Origin: CAYOBW01 sp964402115
Lineage (GTDB): Bacteria > Verrucomicrobiota > Kiritimatiellia > UBA8416 > CAYOBW01
DNA length: 5,884 nt
Direction: 5' to 3'
Assembly (NCBI GenBank): GCA_964402115.1
Contig: CAYOBW010000388.1
Coordinates: 1 to 5,884 of the forward strand
Shown here piece after piece: positions 1-5,596 of this stretch. How positions within the stretch are numbered: position 1 is the stretch's first letter; each line of letters opens with the position of its first letter. A program made the position numbers and the translations under genes. The notes under the pieces were generated by a model. The model had not been told where the DNA came from. It did not search any database and saw only the letters and a program-made list of their open reading frames with translations.

Positions 1-155
1 TCGACCGCTCCCGCTGTCGGCGAGGCTACAGACCCTACGGAGCTGATATGCGCCCTGCGCATGGCTGGCGCGCACAAACCCCTTCCCTTTCGGCCCGAAA
101 AGGCGTAGATAGCGGCAACTGCTCGACAAGTGGATGACTTAACAGCGAGGGTGAC

Positions 156-1013
156 ATGGACATGCCGATGAAGGTGGATCTGACAGGCAAGACGGCTTTG
201 ATCACGGGCGGCGGGGGCGTGCTCTGTGGCAGCATGGCGCAAGCCCTGGCGGCCTGCGGCGCACGCGTAGCGGTGGCCGACCTGCGGCTGGAGGCGGCCA
301 GCGTCGTGGCCGAGGCGATCCGCGCGGCAGGCGGTACGGCCATGAGCGTGGCTTGCAACGTCCTGGAGAAAGCCAGCCTCGACCAGGCCAACGTCGCGGT
401 TGAACAGGCGTTCGGCCCCATCGACATCCTCGTCAACGGCGCGGGCGGCAACCATCCGAAGGGCACGACCTCGAAGGAGTACCTGTGGCCCGAGGACCTG
501 AAGTCGCCCGCCGCCGGCCAGGTCACCTTCTACGACCTGGACCCGAAGGGCATCGAGTTCGTCTTCAACCTGAACTTCCTCGGCACGCTGCTGCCGACGC
601 AGGCTTTCACGCGCGGCATGGCCCAGGCCGGCCGGGGCACGGTCATCAACATCTCCTCGATGAACGCCTACCGCCCCCTGACCAAGATCCCCGCTTACAG
701 CGGGGCCAAGGCGGCCGTCAGCAACTTCACCCAGTGGCTGGCCGTGCACCTCTCCAAGGTGGGCATTCGCGTGAACGCCATCGCCCCGGGTTTCTTCCTC
801 ACCGATCAGAACCGCGCCCTGCTGACCAAGCCCGACGGCAGCCTGACCCCGCGCGGGCAAACCATCCAGCAGCACACGCCCATGGGCCGCTTCGGCCGCC
901 CCGAAGAGTTGCTGGGCGCCCTGCTCTGGCTGGCCTCGGACCAGGCCGCCGGCTTTGTGACCGGCGTCGTGCTGCCCGTGGACGGCGGCTTCGCGGCTTT
1001 CAGCGGCGTGTAG
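156..1013 (+). CDS. SDR-family oxidoreductase, probable D-mannonate oxidoreductase (fructuronate reductase) type
   Basis: A 285-residue cytosolic short-chain dehydrogenase/reductase with a Rossmann fold. The nucleotide-binding turn is TGGGGVLCGSMA (residues 17-28), followed by NGAGG (94-98), catalytic Asn140 (NFLGT), Ser168 (INISS), Tyr181 and Lys185 (YSGAK), and the PG turn at 211-212. The turn departs from classical TGxxxGxG (Val22, Cys24), which I recall as typical of the SDR branch annotated as D-mannonate oxidoreductase (NAD-dependent fructuronate/mannonate interconversion in hexuronate breakdown). The loop at residues 99-134 before Asn140 also fits that branch. Substrate is inferred: no uxuA, kduI or transporter gene lies nearby. 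Start choice is open. ATGs lie at 156, 162 and 168, and GAGGG at 147-151 sits 4 nt from the first but a better 10 nt from the second. The next gene has its own promoter, so no operon with nqrE is implied. Confidence 0.85.
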   Translation: MDMPMKVDLTGKTALITGGGGVLCGSMAQALAACGARVAVADLRLEAASVVAEAIRAAGGTAMSVACNVLEKASLDQANVAVEQAFGPIDILVNGAGGNHPKGTTSKEYLWPEDLKSPAAGQVTFYDLDPKGIEFVFNLNFLGTLLPTQAFTRGMAQAGRGTVINISSMNAYRPLTKIPAYSGAKAAVSNFTQWLAVHLSKVGIRVNAIAPGFFLTDQNRALLTKPDGSLTPRGQTIQQHTPMGRFGRPEELLGALLWLASDQAAGFVTGVVLPVDGGFAAFSGV

Positions 1014-1077
1014 CGCCAGAGCCGCCCTGCCGGACCCGAGCCCCGAAACTGCCCCGCGGTTGGGAGCATTACAACGC

Positions 1078-1106
1078 TTGCCCCCAGGCGGCGCTTCAGG
1101 TATAAG
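1078..1106 (+). promoter_or_regulatory. Sigma70-like promoter for nqrEF
   Basis: TTGCCC (1078-1083) and TATAAG (1101-1106) are separated by exactly 17 nt in the 143-nt gap between the SDR gene and nqrE. The -10 matches consensus at 5 of 6 positions and the -35 at 4 of 6. Transcription would start near 1113, giving a leader of about 44 nt before the nqrE ATG. A GGAG Shine-Dalgarno at 1145-1148 lies 8 nt before that ATG. This is inferred from sequence only. Confidence 0.5.
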
Positions 1107-1156
1107 GCGCGGATGTCCGACGATTCCGGGCGGAACCGCCGGCTGGAGATCCAGCG

Positions 1157-1739
1157 ATGCACGATGGGCTGATGTGGCTGATGATCGCCTTCTCGGCGGT
1201 GTTCACGAACAACATCCTGCTGACCAACTACCTGGGCATGTGTTCGTTCCTGGCCATCTCGCGCGAGATCAAGACCTCGCCNNNNNNNNNNCTTCACGAT
1301 GACCATCACCAACGGCCTGAACTGGCTCGTGTACTACAAGCTCCTCGTACCGCTCGGCCTCGAGTACTTGAGCTTCATCGTCTTCATCGTCGTGATCGCG
1401 GCGTTCGTGCAGCTCGTCGAGATGATCGTCGAGCGCGTGTCGGAGGCGCTCTACGCGGCCCTGGGCATCTTCCTGCCGCTGATCACCGTCAACTGCGCGA
1501 TCCTGGGCGCCTGCCTCTTCATGGTGATCCGCAAGTACTCCCTGGGCGCCTCGGTGGCGTACGGTTTCGGCAGCGGCGTGGGCTGGGCGCTGGCGATCGT
1601 GGCCATGGCCGGCATCCGGCAGAAGCTGGCGCGGGCCCGCGTGCCGCAGGGGCTGGAAGGGCCGGGGATCACGCTGGTCATCGCCGGCATCATGGCGCTG
1701 GCATTCATCGGTTTCTCGGGCATGTTGAGTCTGAACTGA
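1157..1739 (+). CDS. nqrE: Na+-translocating NADH:quinone reductase subunit E (interrupted by assembly gap)
   Basis: Integral membrane subunit of the Na+-pumping NADH:quinone oxidoreductase. NqrD and NqrE form a pseudo-symmetric pair holding an intramembrane Fe-S cluster between them. The N-terminal part (1157-1279) contains TNYLGMCSFLAIS, and the rest (from 1293) contains ALGIFLPLITVNCAILG, YGFGSGVGWALAIVAMAGIR and a terminal GIMALAFIGFSGM. The two family cluster cysteines are present (codons 1241-1243 and 1494-1496). The FGSGVGW..AGIR signature separates it from the paralog RnfA, which has a different motif there. The two halves are in different frames across the 10 Ns; this is a placeholder artefact, not a frameshift mutation. 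By alignment to Vibrio and Chlamydia NqrE recalled from memory, about 8 residues are missing, for a full length near 200. The start follows GGAG at 1145-1148. nqrF begins 32 nt after the stop. Confidence 0.93.
1282..1291. other. Assembly gap (10 Ns) inside nqrE
   Basis: Ten consecutive Ns fall in the first third of nqrE. The coding frames on either side differ, so the true gap cannot be 10 nt. Both flanks encode consecutive parts of the same protein, so the join itself looks right. Confidence 0.98.
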
Positions 1740-1771
1740 AACGCCCTGCGGGGCTCTGGAGCGCGTGCGTC

Positions 1772-2872
1772 ATGATCGAGTTCCTGGTGGCGGTCGGCAC
1801 CCTGTGCGGCCTCACGACATTCCTGGCGGTGCTGATGGTCATTGCCGACATGACGATCGGCAACTACGGCACCCGCCAGATCGTGATCAACGACCATAAG
1901 ACCCTCAGCGTCAAGGGCGGCGGCAACCTGCTCTCGACGCTGAAGGAGCAGGAGGTCTTCATCCCCTCCGCCTGCGGCGGACGCGGCTCCTGCGGCCTGT
2001 GCAAGGTGAAGGTGCTCGAGGGCGCCGGCGCGCCGCTGGCGACCGAACTGCCGTGGCTGTCGGTGGAGGAACGCCAGGGCCAGGTGCGCCTGGCCTGCCA
2101 GGTCAAAGTGAAGCGCGACCTGCGCATCGCGATCCCCGAGGAACTGCTGAGCGTGCGGCAGTTCACGGCGCGCGCGGTTTCGATCCGCGACCTGACCCAC
2201 GACATCAAGGAGGTGCGGCTGAAGCTCCTCGATCCACCGGCGATGGACTATCGCGCGGGCGCCTTCGTCCAGGTCGTCGTGCCCCCCTATGCCCTGACCG
2301 AGGAGTCCGTCTACCGCGCCTACTCGATGTCGTCCTGCCCGGCAAGCAAAGACGAGATCGAGATGGAGATCCGCTACGTACCGAACGGCATCTGCACGAC
2401 CTACGTCCACCGCCACCTCAAGGAGGGCGACACCGTCACGATCAACGGGCCCTACGGCGATTTCTTCCTGCGTGATACCCAACGCGAGATCATCTGCATC
2501 GCCGGCGGCTCGGGCATGGCGCCCATCAAGTCCATTCTGCTCGACATGCAGGCGCGCGGCATCGCACGCAAGACCACCTACTTCTTCGGCGCGCGCTCGA
2601 AGCGCGACCTCTTCCTGGTGGATGAACTGCGGGCGCTCGAACGCGCGTTGCCAGCCTTCACCTTCGTGCCCGCGCTCTCCGCCCCCGATCCCGCCGACAA
2701 GTGGCAGGGCGAGACGGGGCTGATTACGGACGTCGTCAGACGCCGCGTAGAGAATGCCGCGGAGGCCGAGGCCTACCTGTGCGGCAGTCCCCTGATGATC
2801 GACGCCTGCATCAAGGTGCTCAAGGAGAAGGGCCTGCCTGACGAGCGGATCTACTTCGACAAGTTCGCGTAA
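1772..2872 (+). CDS. nqrF: Na+-translocating NADH:quinone reductase subunit F (NADH dehydrogenase subunit)
   Basis: The electron-input subunit of the Na+-NQR pump. It oxidises NADH and passes electrons through FAD and a 2Fe-2S centre into the complex. The 366 residues run in this order: one N-terminal membrane helix (about 2-26); a plant-type ferredoxin domain with cluster ligands Cys68, Cys74, Cys77 (ACGGRGSCGLC) and Cys109 (LACQ); an FAD domain with RAYSMS (182-187); and an NADH domain with GGSGMAP (245-251), FFGARSKRDL (271-280) and CGSP (337-340), ending in aromatic YFDKFA. It is about 40 residues shorter than Vibrio NqrF (407), mainly lacking the insert before RAYSM. The ATG at 1772 follows GGAG (1758-1761) by 10 nt and allows the anchor helix to be complete. 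It lies 32 nt behind nqrE, so the two are presumably cotranscribed. Confidence 0.95.
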   Translation: MIEFLVAVGTLCGLTTFLAVLMVIADMTIGNYGTRQIVINDHKTLSVKGGGNLLSTLKEQEVFIPSACGGRGSCGLCKVKVLEGAGAPLATELPWLSVEERQGQVRLACQVKVKRDLRIAIPEELLSVRQFTARAVSIRDLTHDIKEVRLKLLDPPAMDYRAGAFVQVVVPPYALTEESVYRAYSMSSCPASKDEIEMEIRYVPNGICTTYVHRHLKEGDTVTINGPYGDFFLRDTQREIICIAGGSGMAPIKSILLDMQARGIARKTTYFFGARSKRDLFLVDELRALERALPAFTFVPALSAPDPADKWQGETGLITDVVRRRVENAAEAEAYLCGSPLMIDACIKVLKEKGLPDERIYFDKFA

Positions 2873-2892
2873 CCGATGCGGGGGCCATGCGC

Positions 2893-3357
2893 ATGAAACA
2901 GACCCGTGAACTCGACCTGGTTCAGCAGGAAATGCGTCCCGGCGTCATCACGCAGGACGGCTTTCTGGGAACGGACACGCGGCAACTCCTGGAAATCCTG
3001 ACCGACGACGAGGCCGCCGTGCAGCGGCTGGGACTGACCCACGCGCGCATCGCGGACCGCATGCGTGAACTGCGTAACGCCGGCCGGCGCGGCCTGGGGC
3101 TGGCCGTTTCCGTGCCGCCCGGTTTCGAGGTGACGGTGGACGGCGTGCGCGGCCGGCTCCCCTGCCCCTTCCACGGCGGCACGCTCCCGAAGATCAACAC
3201 AACCGTCGTCAATACACGCTTGAAAGAGTCTGTGACGTACACGGACCTGCACATCCACATGATCGCCCGGCACGGCTTCTACGAAGGACGCGGTTCGGCG
3301 TATCGACTGGACCCGGTAAGGCTGGCCGAGGCGCTTGAGATACCCCGCGAGGAGTAG
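2893..3357 (+). CDS. Conserved-looking protein of unknown function in the nqrEF operon
   Basis: I do not recognise a named family. The predicted product is 154 residues, soluble, with no signal peptide or membrane helix. The N-terminal half is charged and helical (residues 1-70). The C-terminal half looks domain-like and conserved: LPCPFHGG (89-96), LPKINTTVVNT (98-108), YTDLHIHMIARHGFYEG (116-132) and YRLDP (137-141). Cys91, His94, His120, His122 and His127 could bind a metal, but that is only a possibility. Start choice: ATG 2887 lies 2 nt after the GGGGG at 2880-2884, whereas ATG 2893 lies 8 nt after it, so I chose 2893 (the longer form adds Met-Arg). It begins 20 nt after the nqrF stop, so it is probably cotranscribed with nqrEF. 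Coding support is the full-length open frame, operon spacing and protein-like composition. Confidence 0.8.
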   Translation: MKQTRELDLVQQEMRPGVITQDGFLGTDTRQLLEILTDDEAAVQRLGLTHARIADRMRELRNAGRRGLGLAVSVPPGFEVTVDGVRGRLPCPFHGGTLPKINTTVVNTRLKESVTYTDLHIHMIARHGFYEGRGSAYRLDPVRLAEALEIPREE

Positions 3358-3402
3358 GCGGGCCGCCGGCCGCAAGGGGAAGCGCGCCACCCCCCGACGC
3401 GA

Positions 3403-3424
3403 GGCCGAAGGGTGGCTTCAGGCC
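3403..3424. terminator. Candidate hairpin between convergent genes
   Basis: GGCCGAAG (3403-3410), loop GGTGG, then CTTC-A-GGCC (3416-3424, one bulged A) form a GC-rich hairpin 5 nt past the superoxide reductase stop and 45 nt past the plus-strand gene. An overlapping alternative pairs GCCACCC with GGGTGGC. There is no clear T-run on either strand, so terminator function is uncertain. Confidence 0.3.
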
Positions 3425-3429
3425 GGTTC

Positions 3430-3867
3430 TCAGATCGTCGCTTCGGTCAGCCAGTTGCCATGCAGGTTGCAGTTCTCGATGACCTGCACCGTGGCGGAAG
3501 CCGCTGCCAGCGTCAAGGTCGCCATCGGCCTGCAGAGGTTGTACGACAACCACACCCGCGACGCGAACTTGTGACCGACATAGAAGTCCAGGTAGCGGAT
3601 GAAATGCTTCTCCTGCATGACGTGTTCGATCTCGCCAACCGTCACCTGCACGGTCAGACTGGGCGCCGCCGCCGTGCCGCTCCTGGCCAGAGTCACGACG
3701 GGAATGTGCTTCCGCTCGGCTTCCGTCAACTCGCCCGGATCGATCGGCCGCTTGATCGCACCCGCGTTGGCCTTGAATACGTCCTTTGCGGAATGACAAA
3801 CCAGGCACCGTTCCGGCGCCTCGCCAAACTCAATATGACCACACGTTCCGCACTCGAGTACTTCCAT
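3430..3867 (-). CDS. dfx: Superoxide reductase (desulfoferrodoxin family) with rubredoxin-like N-terminal domain
   Basis: Reduces superoxide to hydrogen peroxide without making oxygen; a cytosolic defence typical of anaerobes. 145 residues. Residues 1-30 are a rubredoxin-like knuckle pair, CGTCG (6-10) and CLVC (21-24), like the tail domain of rubrerythrins. Residues 50-145 are the catalytic domain with the expected Fe(His)4Cys ligands: His54 (KHIPVV), His82 and His88 (EHVMQEKH, six apart), Cys133 and His136 (CNLH). Lys53 precedes the first His, as in known enzymes. The usual Glu two residues before it is Arg52, with Glu51 one place further. The N-terminal domain differs from the classic Desulfovibrio desulforedoxin-type centre. 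The ATG at 3867 follows GGAAGGA (3882-3876) by 8 nt. It lies 137 nt downstream of mutY on the same strand and has its own candidate promoter. Electrons probably come from a rubredoxin or similar donor encoded elsewhere. Confidence 0.92.
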   Translation of the reverse strand: MEVLECGTCGHIEFGEAPERCLVCHSAKDVFKANAGAIKRPIDPGELTEAERKHIPVVTLARSGTAAAPSLTVQVTVGEIEHVMQEKHFIRYLDFYVGHKFASRVWLSYNLCRPMATLTLAAASATVQVIENCNLHGNWLTEATI

Positions 3868-3954
3868 GCTGCACGTCCTTCCGTTTCCTTGGATTACGCT
3901 TTGTCCCCTTCCAGCATGAAACGGGACTGAACTCCACCCTTGACTGCGCCTCAC

Positions 3955-3983
3955 ATATTCAAGCTTGAAGGGCCGCTTGTCAA
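3955..3983 (-). promoter_or_regulatory. Candidate promoter of the superoxide reductase gene
   Basis: On the minus strand, a perfect -35 TTGACA (3983-3978) is followed after 17 nt by GAATAT (3960-3955), a weak -10. TATGTG (3957-3952) is an alternative with poorer spacing. The predicted start near 3948 gives a leader of about 80 nt before the ATG at 3867. It sits in the 137-nt gap after mutY, so the gene could be expressed apart from mutY. Confidence 0.4.
3958..3969. repeat. 12-bp perfect palindrome in the superoxide reductase promoter
   Basis: TTCAAGCTTGAA is identical to its reverse complement. It covers the downstream part of the spacer and overlaps the first three bases of the proposed -10 box of the superoxide reductase promoter, a classic operator position for a dimeric repressor. 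Which regulator would bind is unknown. It contains a HindIII site (AAGCTT), so a chance palindrome must be considered. Confidence 0.45.
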
Positions 3984-4004
3984 GGCGTGCAATGCGTTTG
4001 TGCC

Positions 4005-5144
4005 TTAATTCCGCGTAAGCAGCAACGGGGCGGATCCGGCAACTTGTACAGCCCGCACGATGCGCAGCATGGCTGCTGACCAGGGGCGGCGATCCAGCGC
4101 CCGCGGAGTGCTCCAGCGCAGGAGCGTGCCGGGGGGTGCGCGCAGGCGCCCGCTCCGGCAGCGGCAGAGGAACGGGTGCAGGGTATGCTCCAGGTGACTG
4201 AAGGCGTGGCGCACAGCCTCCAGCGGCGCCTCGACCGCAACGTCCAAGCCCGTCGTAGCCGTCGCCACACGCACCACGGCATCGGGCCATGACTCGCCTG
4301 CCGCCACGGGACCGCCGGGAAACTCCCAAAGCCCTCCGAGCAAGCCGGTTGCGGGCCGACGGGCAACCAGCACGCGACCGTCGCGCACGACCACGGCCAC
4401 GGCGAAATGCTGGTGGGGCACGGCCTTGCGGGCGGGTTTGACGGGCAGGTCGGCGGCCACCCCCGCGGCCCGGGCCTGGCACCAGCGCAGCAGGGGGCAT
4501 GCCGCACAGTCCGGCTGGCGGGGACGGCACACGAGCGCGCCCAGCTCCATGACCGCCTGGTTGAAGTCGCCGGGCGCGGCGCGGTCCTGGCAGTCGGCCA
4601 GGCGCGCGGCAAGTTGTTCCCGAAACGCCGGACGGGTGCTGTCGTCGGTCAGCTTCCAGAACCGCGCGAAGACCCGCACGACGTTGCCGTCGACCGCCGG
4701 CACCGCCTCGCCAAAGGCGATGCTGGCAATCGCCGCCGCGCTGTACGGGCCGATGCCGGGCAGGGCGCGCAGCCCCTCCGCCGAGGTCGGCAGGCGCCCG
4801 TCCAACTCGGCCACGACCCGGCGCGCCGCCTCATGCAGGTGGCGGGCACGGGCGTAGTAGCCCAGCCCCTGCCAACAGCGCAGCACGGCCTCGAGCGGAG
4901 CCCCGGCCAGCGCCTCCACGGTCGGAAAGCGTCGCATGAACCGGGCGAAGTAGGGGCCAACGGTAACGACCTGGGTCTGCTGCAGCATCATCTCGCTGAT
5001 CCAGACCATGTACGGCTGCGGGTTGTCCCGCCAGGGCATGGGCCGGCGATGAACGGCGAACCAGTCGAGCAGGGCGCGCACCCACGCGACCGTGGACGGC
5101 GCGCGGTGCGCCGCAACGCCCGCGCCGCGGGAGGCTTGTTTCAT
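4005..5144 (-). CDS. mutY: A/G-specific adenine glycosylase
   Basis: Removes adenine mispaired with 8-oxoguanine or guanine, preventing G:C to T:A mutations after oxidative damage. 379 residues. The helix-hairpin-helix glycosylase domain has catalytic Glu51 in SEMMLQQTQV, the hairpin LPGIGPYSAAAI (128-139) and catalytic Asp152 in VDGNVVRV. The 4Fe-4S loop follows with Cys206, Cys213, Cys216 and Cys222 (spacing C-x6-C-x2-C-x5-C). The C-terminal Nudix-like domain (about 245-370) contains LLGGLWEFPGG (268-278) and the 8-oxoG-sensing FSH motif (315-317, in RHAFSHLEH). All key residues are intact and length is slightly above E. coli MutY (350). The open frame extends upstream to 5210, but that part would lie inside the tRNA, so ATG 5144 is preferred; GTG 5153 is possible. 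No Shine-Dalgarno is visible. It lies 31 nt after the tRNA-Met CCA and probably shares its promoter. Confidence 0.96.
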   Translation of the reverse strand: MKQASRGAGVAAHRAPSTVAWVRALLDWFAVHRRPMPWRDNPQPYMVWISEMMLQQTQVVTVGPYFARFMRRFPTVEALAGAPLEAVLRCWQGLGYYARARHLHEAARRVVAELDGRLPTSAEGLRALPGIGPYSAAAIASIAFGEAVPAVDGNVVRVFARFWKLTDDSTRPAFREQLAARLADCQDRAAPGDFNQAVMELGALVCRPRQPDCAACPLLRWCQARAAGVAADLPVKPARKAVPHQHFAVAVVVRDGRVLVARRPATGLLGGLWEFPGGPVAAGESWPDAVVRVATATTGLDVAVEAPLEAVRHAFSHLEHTLHPFLCRCRSGRLRAPPGTLLRWSTPRALDRRPWSAAMLRIVRAVQVAGSAPLLLTRN

Positions 5145-5175
5145 CGCGTGCACGCCCGGAGGAGAGGGGTGAAAA

Positions 5176-5251
5176 TGGTGGCGGGAGAGGGATTCGAACC
5201 CACGACCCAAGGCTTATGAGTCCTTTGCTCTACCACCTGAGCTATCCCGCC
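5176..5251 (-). tRNA. tRNA-Met (CAT), elongator type, CCA encoded
   Basis: A complete 76-nt cloverleaf: 7-bp acceptor GGCGGGA (5251-5245) with TCCCGCC (5186-5180), D stem GCTC/GAGC, anticodon loop CTCATAA (anticodon 5218-5216), T loop TTCGAAT, discriminator A and genomic CCA (5178-5176). The paired first position (G1:C72) excludes a typical initiator. A CAT anticodon could also be lysidine-modified tRNA-Ile2, and sequence alone does not fully exclude that. Two stem mismatches are present: A31/G39 in the anticodon stem and T50/T64 in the T stem. As I recall, E. coli elongator tRNA-Met also has a T-stem mismatch. Confidence 0.95.
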
Positions 5252-5270
5252 ATGTGTGAAAAGCGGTCAG

Positions 5271-5299
5271 ACAGTAGATGATCCGAACCGGCTTGTCAA
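5271..5299 (-). promoter_or_regulatory. Promoter of the tRNA-Met/mutY unit
   Basis: On the minus strand, a perfect TTGACA (5299-5294), a 17-nt spacer and TACTGT (5276-5271), which keeps the three most conserved -10 bases (T1, A2, T6). Transcription would start near 5264, about 13 nt before the mature tRNA 5' end. The bases between the -10 and the start are fairly GC-rich (CTGACCGC), as at stringently controlled stable-RNA promoters; control is inferred. Confidence 0.6.
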
Positions 5300-5302
5300 T
5301 CC

Positions 5303-5320
5303 CGCGTTCAAACGCGTTCA
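5303..5320. repeat. Direct repeat CGCGTTCA x2 with 10-bp period, overlapping a small palindrome
   Basis: CGCGTTCA occurs at 5303-5310 and again at 5313-5320, one helical turn apart. The first copy also forms a palindrome CGCGTT-CA-AACGCG (5303-5316). The pair lies just upstream of the -35 box of the tRNA promoter. This is a possible protein-binding site but could be chance in GC-rich DNA. Confidence 0.4.
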
Positions 5321-5342
5321 TCTCGCGCGGGCCCGGCGCCCC

Positions 5343-5447
5343 TCGGCGTCGGTATCGGTATCGGGGTCACTCCGATCCGGTTCCACGTCGGCTGCCTTCG
5401 CCACGGGATGTCGATACCGATCCCGATAGCGACCCCGACACCGACGA
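5343..5447. repeat. Inverted hexamer array A (TCGNNN arm, 45-nt spacer, CGANNN arm)
   Basis: The left arm has four TCGNNN units in strict 6-bp register (5343, 5349, 5355, 5361: TCGGCG, TCGGTA, TCGGTA, TCGGGG). The right arm has six CGANNN units (5412, 5418, 5424, 5430, 5436, 5442: CGATAC, CGATCC, CGATAG, CGACCC, CGACAC, CGACGA). The right arm is the reverse-complement pattern of the left, so the element can fold into an imperfect stem around a spacer at 5367-5411. Confidence 0.8.
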
Positions 5448-5596
5448 TCTCGATCCTCCCTCAATCCCCTCTCACAGAAGGCCTCATCCACGCACGCCAA
5501 CGGTGCGCAGCAGGGGCGCGAACTTGCAAGCGTACCTTGGCCGCACCTGTTCTGCCCCTTCAGCGGCGTGCAGCCCCCGCCCGTTCTGCCCGCTGC

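Noticed and set aside
86..103. Hairpin TTTCG-GCC-CGAAA as a terminator of an upstream gene
   Set aside because: Short stem with no T-run, and no identifiable gene end in 1-85.
485..1105. Plus- and minus-strand frames overlapping the SDR gene (also 806-1312 and 35-526 on minus)
   Set aside because: Arg/Pro/Gly-rich shadow translations of a clear SDR gene or its flanks.
1157..1739. RnfA instead of NqrE
   Set aside because: The motif YGFGSGVGWALAIVAMAGIR matches NqrE, and the next gene is an NqrF-type FAD/2Fe-2S subunit, which Rnf complexes lack.
1451..2482. A 343-residue minus-strand frame over nqrE/nqrF
   Set aside because: Shadow of two well-supported genes; its composition (His/Asp/Arg/Ala-rich) has no domain sense.
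1157..2872. A single 571-residue plus-strand protein joining the nqrE start to nqrF
   Set aside because: It is an artefact of reading through 10 Ns in a fixed frame. The middle is an out-of-frame translation of nqrE, and nqrF has its own start at 1772.
3868..4530. Long N-terminal extension of the superoxide reductase frame
   Set aside because: It runs antisense-frame through mutY and the intergenic promoter region with no domain. The ATG at 3867 has a good Shine-Dalgarno and begins the rubredoxin-like domain.
5145..5210. Extension of mutY by 22 residues to an ATG at 5210
   Set aside because: It would place the coding start inside the tRNA gene.
4407..5219. A 270-residue plus-strand frame opposite mutY
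   Set aside because: It is a high-GC shadow of mutY, partly antisense to the tRNA, with no recognisable domain.
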